The position numbers were made by a program, and so were the translations under genes. From positions 57,416,053-57,480,052 of the forward strand of contig OX457027.1 of NCBI GenBank assembly GCA_949752745.1: 64,000 nucleotides of DNA. Direction: 5' to 3'. The notes under the pieces are model-generated. The model was not told the origin of the DNA. It did not search any database and saw only the letters and a list, made by a program, of their open reading frames with translations. Below are positions 53,426-64,000 of this stretch, piece after piece. How positions within the stretch are numbered: position 1 is the first letter of the stretch; each line of letters starts with the position of its first letter. The stretch is from Protula sp. h YS-2021 (Eukaryota > Annelida > Polychaeta > Sabellida > Serpulidae).

Positions 53426-53730
53426 AGGAGGGGTTATTTGAGCAGGAAAATAATTTTTTGGTAATGTTTTCCACTACAAGCATCAAAGTTTCGTTTTTAA
53501 CTACACTTTGAGATCATAAATAATGAATTCCAATGTGAAACTTGTGACACCTTTTCAAACATGAGGAGGGTCAGAAACAACTCTCGTAAAACAAACAACG
53601 TGATCGATGGATCTGTAATCAATGGCGGCAATACCTTTTCACGGACGCGATTTTGCCCCGCTACCGAACAAAACGAGTTTGGCAGCGAAGAGGCGAATTA
53701 CGCAATAGATAACAGCTCATGAACACTCGG

Positions 53731-54093
53731 GAGTTATTCGGAGGAGGTGGTGCCCTTGTGTGATTTGTCATTCGTTTCTCGGGGAAGATGAAAATTGTGA
53801 TAATCCGCGGTAACATTAAAGCTGTACGATAGCGCAATTTTGAACAGTCAAGTCAGACCATTCGCTGGAGCCATGAATCCTCTACATTCCTGATAAATCA
53901 CCTGATATGTATTCTATTGAAAATTTGTGGGGAATAATGAGAAGGCGCATTAGCCGCATGCTAACTAGGCAGTCCAATATCCGCGACCTCTCGCAAATGA
54001 CATTTCAATGAACAACATAAGTGGATGATCAATTCAATGCACGCACGAAGTGATTTTCTTAGTGATGCAAGAGGTGGACACACAATATACTGA
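53731..54093 (+). pseudogene. Tc1/mariner transposase C-terminal relic
   Basis: Three frames together give the expected order: LFGGGGALV-stop-FVIRFSGKMK...IIRGNIKA (from 53731; the TGA at 53761-53763 stands where the family has Trp in GGGxxxVW), then IPDKSPDMYSIENLWGIMRR (from 53886, the SPDLNPIENLWG box with its catalytic acidic residue), then MHARSDFLSDARGGHTIY and a stop at 54091-54093. At least two frameshifts and two stops make it inactive. Confidence 0.7.
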
Positions 54094-54469
54094 GGGTTTT
54101 GGAGATATCGGTGGTACTAGGGGTAATAAAGAGTTTCTGTGATATTTGCCTGTAGTCGTTTCATTTACAGCCTTCAAGAGTCAATGTTGCTGAAACAGAG
54201 CACTTTAGCAATCCTATTATTTTGCATAACCTTGTCATGCGAACTCCTCTGAGACGGTTAGAGCTAGAACGATCAAATTTGGCAGAGACATAATGTAGTA
54301 TGTCTGGTTGGTCCACTTCATGTTTTAAGAAATTCATTAACATTTTACATGCAAATTGGACATTGAAAATTTGCAATTGAAGCACATCATAAGACAGCCA
54401 GCCAAACAGTATGATTAAGCATATAAGGCAGAAAGCATGATATCAGCATAGTCATTAATCCAACCGGCC

Positions 54470-54850
54470 ACTATGAGAGCGATTACAGCCTGTGTGTGAG
54501 AGTAATTTTGAGCTTATTCTCGACCCGTTGGACCTAAAACGCGTTGTGTAAAGGAGCCTCGGTGACCTTGGGCAATGATAAAAACCGGAAGTTGACCATT
54601 ATCTTGAAAGGCTGCAGATGGAGCGACTTTGAACTTATCTTCGACCCTTTCGGTCTAAAAGACGTTATGTAAGACGTACCTGGGTGACCTTGACCTCCTC
54701 GGTCATGGTCAAGGTAAAAACCGGAAGTTAGCCATTATATTGAAACGGTTAGAGACCGAGCGATTTTGAGCTTATTTTTTATCCTTTAATAAAATACGTT
54801 ATATAAGTGGTGCCTCGGCGACCTTGACATGGTCAATTCTGAATTTTAAG
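54470..54850 (+). repeat. Tandem repeat, unit ~125 bp, about three copies
   Basis: Units carry GAGCGATTTTGAGCTTATTTT, CGACCCTTTCGGTCTAAAA, CGTTATGTAAG and GGTGACCTTGACCTCCTCGG ... AAAACCGGAAGTTAGCCATT. A related diverged unit is at 60315-60480 and the phrase GACCTTGACCTT recurs near 59540 and 13670. Confidence 0.7.
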
Positions 54851-55069
54851 AGTTAAGAATCGTATTTTTGTTGCCCCAAGCGTAATTTTCGCTAGTTTTT
54901 GGTCTAGTGCATGGTCTCAAACTATAGCTGAAAAGGAAAATTTGACGCATAATATTATCGAAGAATATTTTCTTGTCCATATCCCCCTCACCCAAAATAT
55001 TGCAGATCTATGAAACGCATTATAGATACCCTCCTCTAGAGTGGGTTATGATAACAGAATAGAATAACA

Positions 55070-55070
55070 A

Positions 55071-55135
<65 letters not shown>

Positions 55136-55200
55136 CAATAATAATAATAATAATCATCATCATCATCACCATCATCACCATCATCATCAATAAAAAAAGT
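55070..55200. repeat. (AAT)n / (ATC)n microsatellite
   Basis: About 28 AAT/ATA units followed by CATCATCATCACC repeats. Tyr- and Ile-rich ORFs here are artefacts. A short (AAT)n also occurs at 56521-56545. Confidence 0.95.
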
Positions 55201-58200
55201 AATAAAAAAAAGAAAAACGAAGAAAGGAAGAATATAATCAGAATATATCCGATAGAAAAAAGACGTCATATTCCGACGTCATATTTCGGTATCTGCTGTA
55301 GAAGTTTTCATGAGACGTAAACGTCAAAGAATTGTCAATATCCAAATAATGTTAAAAATATTTATAGTATTTGAAATACAGCCAATTATTTTATGCTGAA
55401 ATTGTCACTTGATGGTTTTACACATCACGAAAATAAGTGACACAGCTTTTTTATTAGTTGGATTGTTATCATAACATACATATATATTTATTGTGCTATC
55501 AAGAAACGCTGTTTGATATAACCAGTTTAACTTTTTATGTTGTAAGTGAAATGAAGAAAAGTGAGAAAATAACCCGACGTGCAATAAATTCAATGCATAA
55601 TGCTTTTTGTTGTGGTTGATGACACAAATTCAGTAAGTAGTTTCTGCTGACATGAATAAATGCAACAAATTCATTCCATGATTTACAACTCTACCTGATA
55701 CGATTGTAAATCTTCACCATAATAAAACTCTTCAGAAATGTCTAAAGAAAACACCGTTTTGTTGCGTCTGGATGAATATTTGGTCTGGATTAATGATACG
55801 TATGCAACCATACGGTACGCAGAACTCTCTCTTTCAGCTTTTATTAGCCTCTTGTGATTGTTTAAAAGAGCGTCGATGTTCGCTCGTTCATTAAAATATG
55901 CGAGGTATGATCAGTGATTTTAAATTACAGATACACCCTCTATTGAGTTTCTGCAATTTTGGTTCCTAAATAATATACAATGCGGATTTCAGCAGATCCA
56001 GATAAATATGGTACGGATATAATATTTATTTTAAGCTTCGGGATTGAGGCCCAAGTTGGTAACTTTGTTACAATCAGATTGCAACAGAAGATTTATATAC
56101 AGCTGGTCGTTTTGTAAAGAGAACACAGACTTCGCATTTCTTGAACTATGACCTAAGTGAGCTATTGATATAAAACAAAATATAATAAAATTTGATGTAG
56201 AATACGCAATCGGCTTGTGAAACGTTTTTCGCTTTAGGTATTCTATTTTTTTTTTAAAGTCATTAGCATTGTTTCTGGACTGGTTTGTCATTAAATCTTA
56301 TATGCCATCCAGACAGCAAGTGAAATGACTCAGTTTATTTGCTAAAATATGCTTTTTCACACGTTCAACTCAAATGACCCCAAATAGTTTGTGAAATAAT
56401 GTCATTAAGGTAATGGAAAATAAAATAAAATAAAATCAAAGTGCAATTAAAATTTAGAACAATTAAATGCCCAAAATCTTAATTAGCAACATTATTCAAT
56501 CCTAATGCATGTGGGACTTAATAATAATAATAATAATAATAATAATTACAGCAATAAATTTTTAAAAACAATAAAAAGAAAAAAGTGAAACCTCCAGAAT
56601 TTCCACTGATGCAATAACTAGTTGGGACTCTGTCCCTGGTGAAATAAAGAAAAAAAGAAAACTTTCCAGAATTTCCGGTAAAACAACAAATCTTTGTGAT
56701 TCCCAAGTATAAATAAATACACAGTTCTCATGACTGGCTTTCCCACTCGATCAACACCCCAAAATCGTAGACCAGGACCTCTTCATGTGGTCACAGCTTC
56801 CTGGATCACTTTTCTGGGCAATTTGTCGTTTGTGCTTGTCCAGCAACCATAATTAGCTTACATTGACCACGTCTACTAGGGATGAATAATTCTTCTGGTT
56901 AACATCGTTCATTTGTTTGTGATGGTTCAAAACGTGTTTTACATTTAAGTGACTGCAAAGATAGTAACAAAAAGAGTAATTTTATTAAATAAGCCACACC
57001 TTTTTCAAAGAAAAAATATAAGGCACATATGCAAATAAGATTTGATGAAAAGCAATTCAGGAACAACTGCAAAGATCTTATTATTTTTAAATAGATGCCT
57101 CGAAAATGAGCAAAAAGGGGTTTCACAAACAACGTATCCAAAAATAACATTTTTTGTGTAAAACACTTGTCAAAATAATGAATCATTTTGTTAAAATTGC
57201 CACAGTCTGAATGGTTTGTCACAAATTTGTCACATACGCCGGAAGTTTGTGGGAATGACAAATTAAATTGACCCTTTTATGTGTTTATGGATTCAAGAAT
57301 AGCTGTTTCTTTTAAGAGTTACACGTGTTTTCTGTAAATGTGTTTAAATCAGCTTCAATATTTTTCTGTTTTGTTGAAAATCTTAGGGCGGCGGGCGGTG
57401 CACGAACCAGCCCAGTCACTGACCCTTTTCATCAGATACTGATTTGTTTACTATTTTCTAGCCCTAGTTTCTGAAGTGATTGCATAGATAAGGCAGGGAA
57501 TTTTTCATTTTACTTTTTTTTTTTTAAATTCCTGACTTCAGGCTGAAATTTTTAAGTATGGTGTTTAACATTTAAAAGCTCCAGATTTGAAAAGCAGGTT
57601 ATTTTTTAATTTTAATTTTTTATTTATTATTATTTTTTTTTTTGGCTACCAACAAAGTTGTCATAGACGAATAAAGCAATTGGTAATAACGGTATAAAGT
57701 CAAAGAAGCAGAAGGTTTTCAGAATACGGAAGTCCAGTATAGCTACTTGTTTGAGCGCGATACTGGCGCTTTCTGGTGACATGTGCTGAGTGGGTTAGGG
57801 TGGGGGCGTGTCTGAGGGGGCTGGGGCTTTTATAATTATTATTTCGTTCCTAATTCTATTCTTCAAAGCCTTCTGTACATACTTTGTTGAAATTCCGCCT
57901 TTAAACCGTGCATAAATAGAAAATAAAAAAGTCATTTTGACGTCACAGGTAAAACGTATGTCACCAAAATGTTCCGTGCAAAAAAGCAGTCTCATGACGT
58001 ATTTACTCTAAATCGGTAGATGCCATAGTTTTCGATATATTTCACTTTGAAACTTTCATGACGTCATAAGACCCCTATAATGGCGTCACAGGTCAACAAT
58101 TTTTCGAGTGGATCCAAACCCCATAGACCATTATATATACGTCCAAGTTTCAAATTCTTAGCCCTCACCGTTCGTCTTAGATGCGTGGAAACCAAACGAG

Positions 58201-59320
58201 TTACGAGGAAAACGAAGAAAAATCTCAAAGGAAAAAAAAACTAAACTAAATCTAAAAAAAAAAAAAAAACAACAACAACAACACAATAACAATTTGGGGA
58301 GGGGGCAGAGAAACTTTCGCAATAGCTGCCAACGCAATAAATCCTCGGAACTGCTCCCAAATGTGAAAAAGGTTCGAAACATTGGCCCCATGCAATATCA
58401 GTATACTCTTTGCAAGTCTTAGACTTGGCAAGTATTAAAAATCCCATGACTTGCGTCATTAAATACAACTAAACACGGCATTTAGTAGTAAAATACAGGA
58501 AGGGTTGAAGTGTGGGCAATTTTTCACTTGTATCAACTTGAACATGGAAGCAATTCAAAGGATTAAAGAATAATAATCTTTGCAGATATTGATAAAATTT
58601 CAAAACAACCAAGTAGAAAGATCTGTGCTCCTAAGCCCCGGGATGCCACTTGGTATAATATATGTTACCATGCGTGTCCGAAGAAAACGCGGAGAAAGGG
58701 TGCAATTTTGAGGCTAGGCGCGATCCGCACGGATGCCAATTTCGTTAAAAAGAGGCTAATTTTCATTCAGTATTTCGCCTTTACCTCAAATGTTTTTTTT
58801 TTCGGAATTTCACACCCGTGTTTGGACAAAAAAAGGGGACTTTATTTCAAAATTAGCACTCCACATTGAGGGATCATTTTAAAAAGTCATGGACAAGCAT
58901 GATAACCATTTGAGTGCCCACTCCCCTCGAACTTCTAAGTTGTTATCAACGAGTTTGATGAAAAGTCTAGGGCTAATTTGATGTTAAGCTCAGTCGTGAC
59001 TTCCTAAAAGCGCACAGTCAATTTAAAACAATTTATTGCATAATATCGATCTCAGTTCTCTATTATTCTCATTAGTCAGTAAATAAAATCAACAAAAAAT
59101 AAAAAAAGGAATCCTTGACTTAACATAAAAGAGTCCTTATTTTATATCAAACGCATAAGTTTCGGGTCAAATGGTCATATCTCGTACAGCTGTTATTGCG
59201 TGTGGAGAGTTCTTCAAAACTCAAGTAATCATTGATTGAAGAACTGTGTGTATCTTCAATTTATTATGAGAAACAAGTGTAGTAATAAATTCAAAAGCTC
59301 GTGAATACAGATAGGTACAT
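55201..59320. other. Intron-like or intergenic DNA, no recognised gene
   Basis: AT-rich with several A/T homopolymers (56245, 57520, 57635, 58250). No exon with supporting motifs or splice sites was found on either strand. Confidence 0.35.
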
Positions 59321-59327
59321 ATCTGTC

Positions 59328-59396
59328 CATTTCTTTTTTTTTGTTTTTTTTTGTTTTTTTTTTTTGTTTTTTTTTTTTGTTTTTTTTTTTTTTTTG
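59328..59396. repeat. (T)nG low-complexity tract
   Basis: Runs of 8-16 T separated by single G. Confidence 0.9.
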
Positions 59397-60087
59397 GTCA
59401 ATGTGTAGTTGGAAATGTTACATGGGGTAAACGAAAGCTTATGTCGTCAGTTTTCTCTAAGACATTTAAAAATATATATTAAAAAAACGGAAACGATGCT
59501 AGAATCGCTCAAAGAGACACACATTCACGTAAACTTTGACCTTGAACTTCGAGGTCACGATCCAGATTGTGAAGTTGTTTTGTGTAACTGCGGATAAGGG
59601 ATTGGGAACAATGGTGGCCAAAAATAAAAGAACTCAGATTTGCTATATCTCTTGCAGTTTTAATATTAATTGAAGTCTTTCTTTTTTTGAAAAATCACAA
59701 CCTCATAACGCTCCAGACCTACGAAAAGTTGTAGACAATTGTGGTCTGGGAGTTTTTTTGTTTTTTTTAATCTTGAGCGAGAAAAAGGCAAGAAATTTGC
59801 GCAACAATGAAAGAATTATCACAATTTCCTTTTCAAATAAACATTATTACTTTGGCTTTATAGTTGCTTGTGACTTCGTTGCTTAAATGAATAAAAAAAC
59901 TTTTTTTTTTTGATAAATACTAAAAAGAAGCAGGCTGAAAATCAGTTTGGGAGGTATATATTTTTTTTTTGTGAGAGACTTGAAGGAAGTTGTAATAAGA
60001 AAAAAGACGACTTTTTGTCAAATTTAAACTTTCCGGCCTTTTTGTAGAATACGTGACTGCCTTTATGCAAGCAACACAAGTACCTCG

Positions 60088-60300
60088 GTGATCGTTAGCT
60101 CAGTCGGTAGAGCGTTGGGTGACGGTTAGCTCAGTCGGTAGAGCGTTGGTCCTGTAATCCTATGGTCCCTGGTTCGAATCTGGCCAGGGGTGGAAAGCGG
60201 GGGATTGACCTTCGCTCAAATTGCCTCAGCTAAACGACTGCACAGGATTATTCACCACCACGGAATTCAAAATTAGCATAAATGAGTCTTCCGGTCATCC
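60088..60300 (+). mobile_element. tRNA-derived SINE with duplicated A-box head
   Basis: GTTAGCTCAGTCGGTAGAGC occurs twice, at ~60094 and ~60125, ~32 bp apart. Only the second is followed by the rest of a tRNA-like head (GTCCCTGGTTCGAATCTGGC, B box). The body has AAATTGCCTCAGCTAAACG, GGAATTCAAAATTAGC and TGAGTCTTCCGGTCAT, shared with the SINE at 63.47 kb. The anticodon-arm sequence does not form a clean stem, so this is a SINE rather than a tRNA gene. Confidence 0.75.
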
Positions 60301-60625
60301 TTTAAAAAAAAAAGAACCTCGCTGATCTTGACCTTCTCCGTCACGGTCAAGGTCAGACAAGGGAGTGGACGATTATCTCGTAAACAGTTAGGTATACATT
60401 GATTTGAGCTCATTTTCGTTCCATTGGACCAAAATGACGAGAAAAAAGGGGTACCTGGGTCACTTTGGCCTTCCCGATCATAATGTAATACAAAGAAATG
60501 ATTTTTTAAATTCATGAGCTCTTGACATCTTATGACATGTAGATCAAATTGTTTTAACCCCACAAATCAGACCGCTTTCGCTAGTTTCATAAATCTTGTG
60601 AGCTTCAATAGTTTTGTGTTTTCAG

Positions 60626-63447
60626 CAACACGCAATGCAATGGGGGAGTTCATAGTTCCTCCGGGAGGAAAACCTTTGACTTCTCTCGGTAAGTCTTAAT
60701 AATAGTTCTATATTCAAATCAATGGAATAGTTTTTCAATAGAACTGTTTTAGTTGCCTTAGGTTATGAAAAATTCACCGAATTTGACCATCCCAGCAACG
60801 ACGTACTATTTCCTTTGCACAGCTCAGCATTGTTCTCGGTCTTCATTATGTTTAAAGTTTTCACATAAACATAAGTAAAAGCAAAGATACAGCAAGATTT
60901 ATAATTTTACAGGTGACTGCAATCCAGCGCCTTCGGACTACAGCCCTAAGGTTGACTTAACCAAGCCCACGGCTCCTCAGTATTCAATTACTGGCAAACC
61001 TAAGTTTACATGTGAGCATTGCTAGTTAATACCCGAGATACAATGAATCGGCCGGATTAGCACTCGCCTCATGGCTCGCTCGCTTTCCTAATGCCTGACA
61101 TTTGATATCTCCAAGTGAATTTCATGTATTCCTGAATGAAGTTTAGATATTTTGATATCCTTAAGATATATCTGTGAATAAATTTCAAATATGTAAAATT
61201 AATTGAGGTATATCTATTTATGGGTCTATTTTATAAGTCTAAACAGTTAGAAAATTAAAATAACTTAGTAATATGTGAAGTAAATCCCATATATCTGACA
61301 TTCATTTAGATACATTTAAGATTGAATTAGCGATATCTAAAATTAAATTATTGTTATGCCGCAACCAATTGTTTTAGTCGAAAGTGGCTGAGGGTAGAGA
61401 CACTACGTTTTAGCAAGTAGAACCTGCTCATTAAAAAATTGAAATACTAGAAAAAAAAGAATGTTTCAGAATGATTATATATTTGGATATCTGTATCCCA
61501 TTATGTGCTTTATGTTTAGTACTGAACAACTATAAAGCGAGCCCAGCCGATAATGATACAAGCAAAGAATTTGTGTGGAACAAAAAGTCACTACGCATGA
61601 AGGAGAAAGGCAAAATGCGAGTTTATGATATTCGAGGTCAGTTGTTTTTAATGTCTCCAGAATGCGCTCTTGTACTGATGTGACGTAAAATATTGTCAAA
61701 AGCAAGAACTAGAAAACTTTATTTCATAATTGCAAAAGTCTGAATGAAATAACTTATAATGACACATATTTAAACAAATTTCATAGCAATGAATACATTA
61801 ATAAAACAACACACTTTTTTTCTTTTACTGATATTTAGATGACGCTCACATAAATGACAGCATAGGTTCCGCACGGTACAAAATCGAAAACAAAGCAGTT
61901 GGCACCTACGGGCCAAAGTGGAGTGTCTCTTCCAGGCAGAAGGAGGGCCAGAACGCCGGGCCCCCCAATCAGCTGGTCCACCCTTGTGATACAGACGGTA
62001 AGCTCATCTAGAATAGATATTGTTTTTTGCTAAAACTGACTGGACTTCACAAGTGTGCGATGGATGCAAGGATAAGTAATTGATGCTGCCGTAATTTAAT
62101 TTCAGTCTCTGTTGCATGAACTCGTTGACCAAGTAATTTCAAAAGATAAGACTTATCGAAACGATCTTTTACAAATTTTGAAAGGGTGGAATTTTTTTGG
62201 TAGGTCATTTAATTTGGATATTTCGGAGTCGTTTTCTTTTTATAGAAAAATATACATGCACATATTTATTTTAAAATATGGAAAATATCAAAGTTAAAAC
62301 AGACATGTACATTGCTCCGAGAACAGTTAAAAACATTAGATTATGTTGTATGCAAAATCAAAATAGAATCTGGTTTTAAAGCAGAACATTCATCTGTTTT
62401 TACAGGATTTAAAACGCCAGGTCCAAACTACAGGCCAAATTCCAGTTACTGGGGGCGAGGACCAAAGAAATCGTTTGGTTCTAGCAGAAAGCTCAATGAA
62501 AACGACAATCCAGGTAGGAAATAATTGTATTGGGAAAAGACGCTTCCCTTGTGACTGACATGTTTCTGTTTTTTTTTCCTTCTTCTTTTAATCCTTCTGT
62601 TGTGAAGCATAAACATTGTATTTAACAACGCACATAGGAAATAAAATTTAAGGAAGACGAGTTTTAATTAGTTCTTGTACTTGCATTTAAATTGACTAAT
62701 TGCAGTGGCTTGGAACTATTGCAGGTCCTGCAGACTACACCATAAAAGAGGAGCAGAGTAACGTGGCGTATTCCTTAGCTAAACGCTTGCCTCCTCCTCT
62801 GGCCCAGCAGCAAACCGTCAACACAGACAGCCCTGGGCCAGGTGCCTATGATCTGGGCACGACCATTGGTAAGGCACAGGCGAAATCTGTCGGTAGCAGG
62901 CACGGTGTTATACAGCCAGATGACTACCCTGCTCCAAATATGTACTCACTTCGTGACCCAATGCTAGATGCCCCAACTGCCAAATTAACCTACCGACCTT
63001 TTGAACATTCTGAGGTTCCGCATCCAGCGCCCACAAGCTACACGATTAGCCATTCTAATCTGAAGAGGGCTCCAGTGTTTTCAGTGAGGCAGCAGACAAA
63101 GCCTTCGTTTCCTGACATTCTGCATTACCCCCTTATTTCACAAAAACAATCGGCTCCAGGTCCGGGAAGTTACGAAAGTAAGAGGGACACAATGATCAAC
63201 AATGACAGTCCGAAGTATTCCATGGGTAAGCGAGCGAACCATACACAGAACGACGTACCTGGACCGAATCATTACAGATTAAGCGTCATATGTCGACCTG
63301 ATGCAAAGACTGCACCTGCTTTCTCAATAGGAGGCCGACGGGAGACGATCGACAAGAAAGTAAGCCCCGGTCCTGCGGCCTACAACCTGCAGCAATCCGC
63401 CAACAAGAGCGGGTACAGCATGACGAAAAGGCACCAAACGACTATTG
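60626..63447 (+). CDS. Sperm-tail PG-rich repeat protein (ODF3/SHIPPO-type), 3' end beyond window
   Basis: Five exons: 60626-60688 (in-frame ATG at 60640), 60913-61011, 61839-61997, 62406-62513 and 62725-63447. All have AG/GT sites (donors GTAAGT, GTGAGC, GTAAGC, GTAGGA, GTAAGT) and all introns are phase 1. The 379 codons seen contain repeated sperm-tail PG-rich repeats: NPAPSDYSPK, TPGPNYRP, NPGPADYTI, SPGPGAYDLG, YPAPNMYSL, APGPGSYES, VPGPNHYRL, SPGPAAYNL. Between them are SMGKR/FSIGGR-type linkers, the STPGR pattern of microtubule-inner or axonemal proteins such as ODF3. The protein is expected in the sperm flagellum or cilium. The last donor at 63448 shows at least one more exon, none of which I recognise before 64000. 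An upstream exon at 46876 may belong to it. Exact orthology is not assigned. Confidence 0.85.
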
Positions 63448-63463
63448 GTAAGTGTGTATCAAG

Positions 63464-63625
63464 GGTAACGATTGGCTGGTCAGAGTGTTTGTCTGGTGAT
63501 CCAAAGATCCTGGATTCGAATTCAGCCTGAATGCAAGAGACCGACTTTTGCACTAATTGCCTCAGCTGAACGGATGAATTGAGTTGACCAACCAATCGCT
63601 GAATTAAAAAAAAATTTCGATTGAG
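63464..63625 (+). mobile_element. tRNA-derived SINE, same family as 60.1 kb
   Basis: A diverged head (GATTGGCTGGTCAGAGTG ... GGATTCGAATTCAGCCTGA, B-box-like) is followed by CTAATTGCCTCAGCTGAACGG and TGAGTCTTCGGGCCATGTC, paralleling the copy at 60.1-60.3 kb. It starts ~16 bp after the exon donor of the PG-rich repeat gene. Confidence 0.65.
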
Positions 63626-64000
63626 TCTTCGGGCCATGTCTTATAATTAAAATTGTGCATGGTATTAAAATTTTGCTGCCAACAAAACATTACAAGAAAA
63701 CAAATATATCCTTTCGGGGTAAAAAATAATTAATTTGGTGCACAACAAAATTAAGTTCTTTTTATTACTTGTCTGAAGTTTGGTCGGCATTTCGTGATAA
63801 TTATACATTCACAAAGCATTTAATACATTTTAGCGAACCAACCTCTTAACATATTTTATGATGACCCATTGCAAACAGTATCTGCCAATTTTTAAGCTTT
63901 AAATCTGTTGGAGCTGCATTGCATGGCTTATGGGACCGTTCATGAAGTAAAGGTGGGTGGGGGAAGGAGGCGAGTTGGGGGGGGGGGGGAGGCACAAATC
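63626..64000. other. Intron of the PG-rich repeat gene, no exon seen
   Basis: No open segment with a PG motif follows the last donor. A weak acceptor-like TTTTAG at ~63829 opens only ~18 codons without family motifs. The window ends in a poly-G run. Confidence 0.4.

Noticed and set aside
63829..63890. Possible next exon of the PG-rich repeat gene
   Set aside because: The acceptor is weak and the ~18 codons lack PG motifs before a stop.

Overview
This is a eukaryotic, metazoan-type genomic window. It is AT-rich, its genes have spliced exons with GT-AG introns, and it is crowded with SINEs, DNA transposons, a DIRS-type retrotransposon, long tandem arrays and microsatellites. SINE 3' ends of the type 'GTTTGTTTGGTGTTTAACG' (6.06 kb, 50.1 kb) and a sperm-axoneme gene suggest a marine invertebrate, perhaps a mollusc or another lophotrochozoan. 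That placement is inference. Nothing here is prokaryotic: there are no operons, CRISPR arrays or ribosome binding sites.

Layout. (1) 1.25-5.83 kb, minus strand: an exon-by-exon readable CARF / MULE-transposase / SWIM zinc-finger gene that appears to be a pseudogene, with several in-frame stops, a frameshift, a lost splice donor and a SINE fragment inside one exon. (2) 8.4-11.5 kb: an old satellite carrying two tRNA-derived SINEs. (3) 14.53-19.29 kb: a 4.76-kb element with ~1.45-kb terminal inverted repeats, a perfect 6-bp target-site duplication and one C2H2 zinc-finger ORF. This is probably a reduced Polinton/Maverick-like element. (4) 19.38-26.86 kb: a second inverted-repeat element containing a degenerate DIRS retrotransposon (21.9-26.3 kb). 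(5) 28-39.6 kb and 43.4-44.5 kb: a dense field of tandem arrays with ~145-180 bp units. Many of these begin with a covarying hairpin followed by a GTCCGTC-rich tract. Two non-autonomous DNA elements (36.02-37.64 and 38.28-39.56 kb) lie in this field.

(6) 41.19-46.25 kb, minus strand: a two-coding-exon gene for a single-pass membrane protein with a C-terminal HEPN domain. (7) 46.88 kb rightward: a candidate first coding exon in divergent orientation, sharing a ~0.6-kb intergenic region with the HEPN gene. (8) 60.63 kb to the right edge, plus strand: five exons of a sperm-tail PG-rich repeat gene (ODF3/SHIPPO type), which runs off the window. The exon at 46.88 kb has the right phase to be its 5' exon across a ~13.7-kb intron filled with transposon relics (Tc1/mariner at 53.7 kb, possible LTR-element debris at 48 kb, SINEs).

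Only the HEPN gene and the ODF3-like gene look intact. Most of the rest is mobile or repetitive DNA in various stages of decay.
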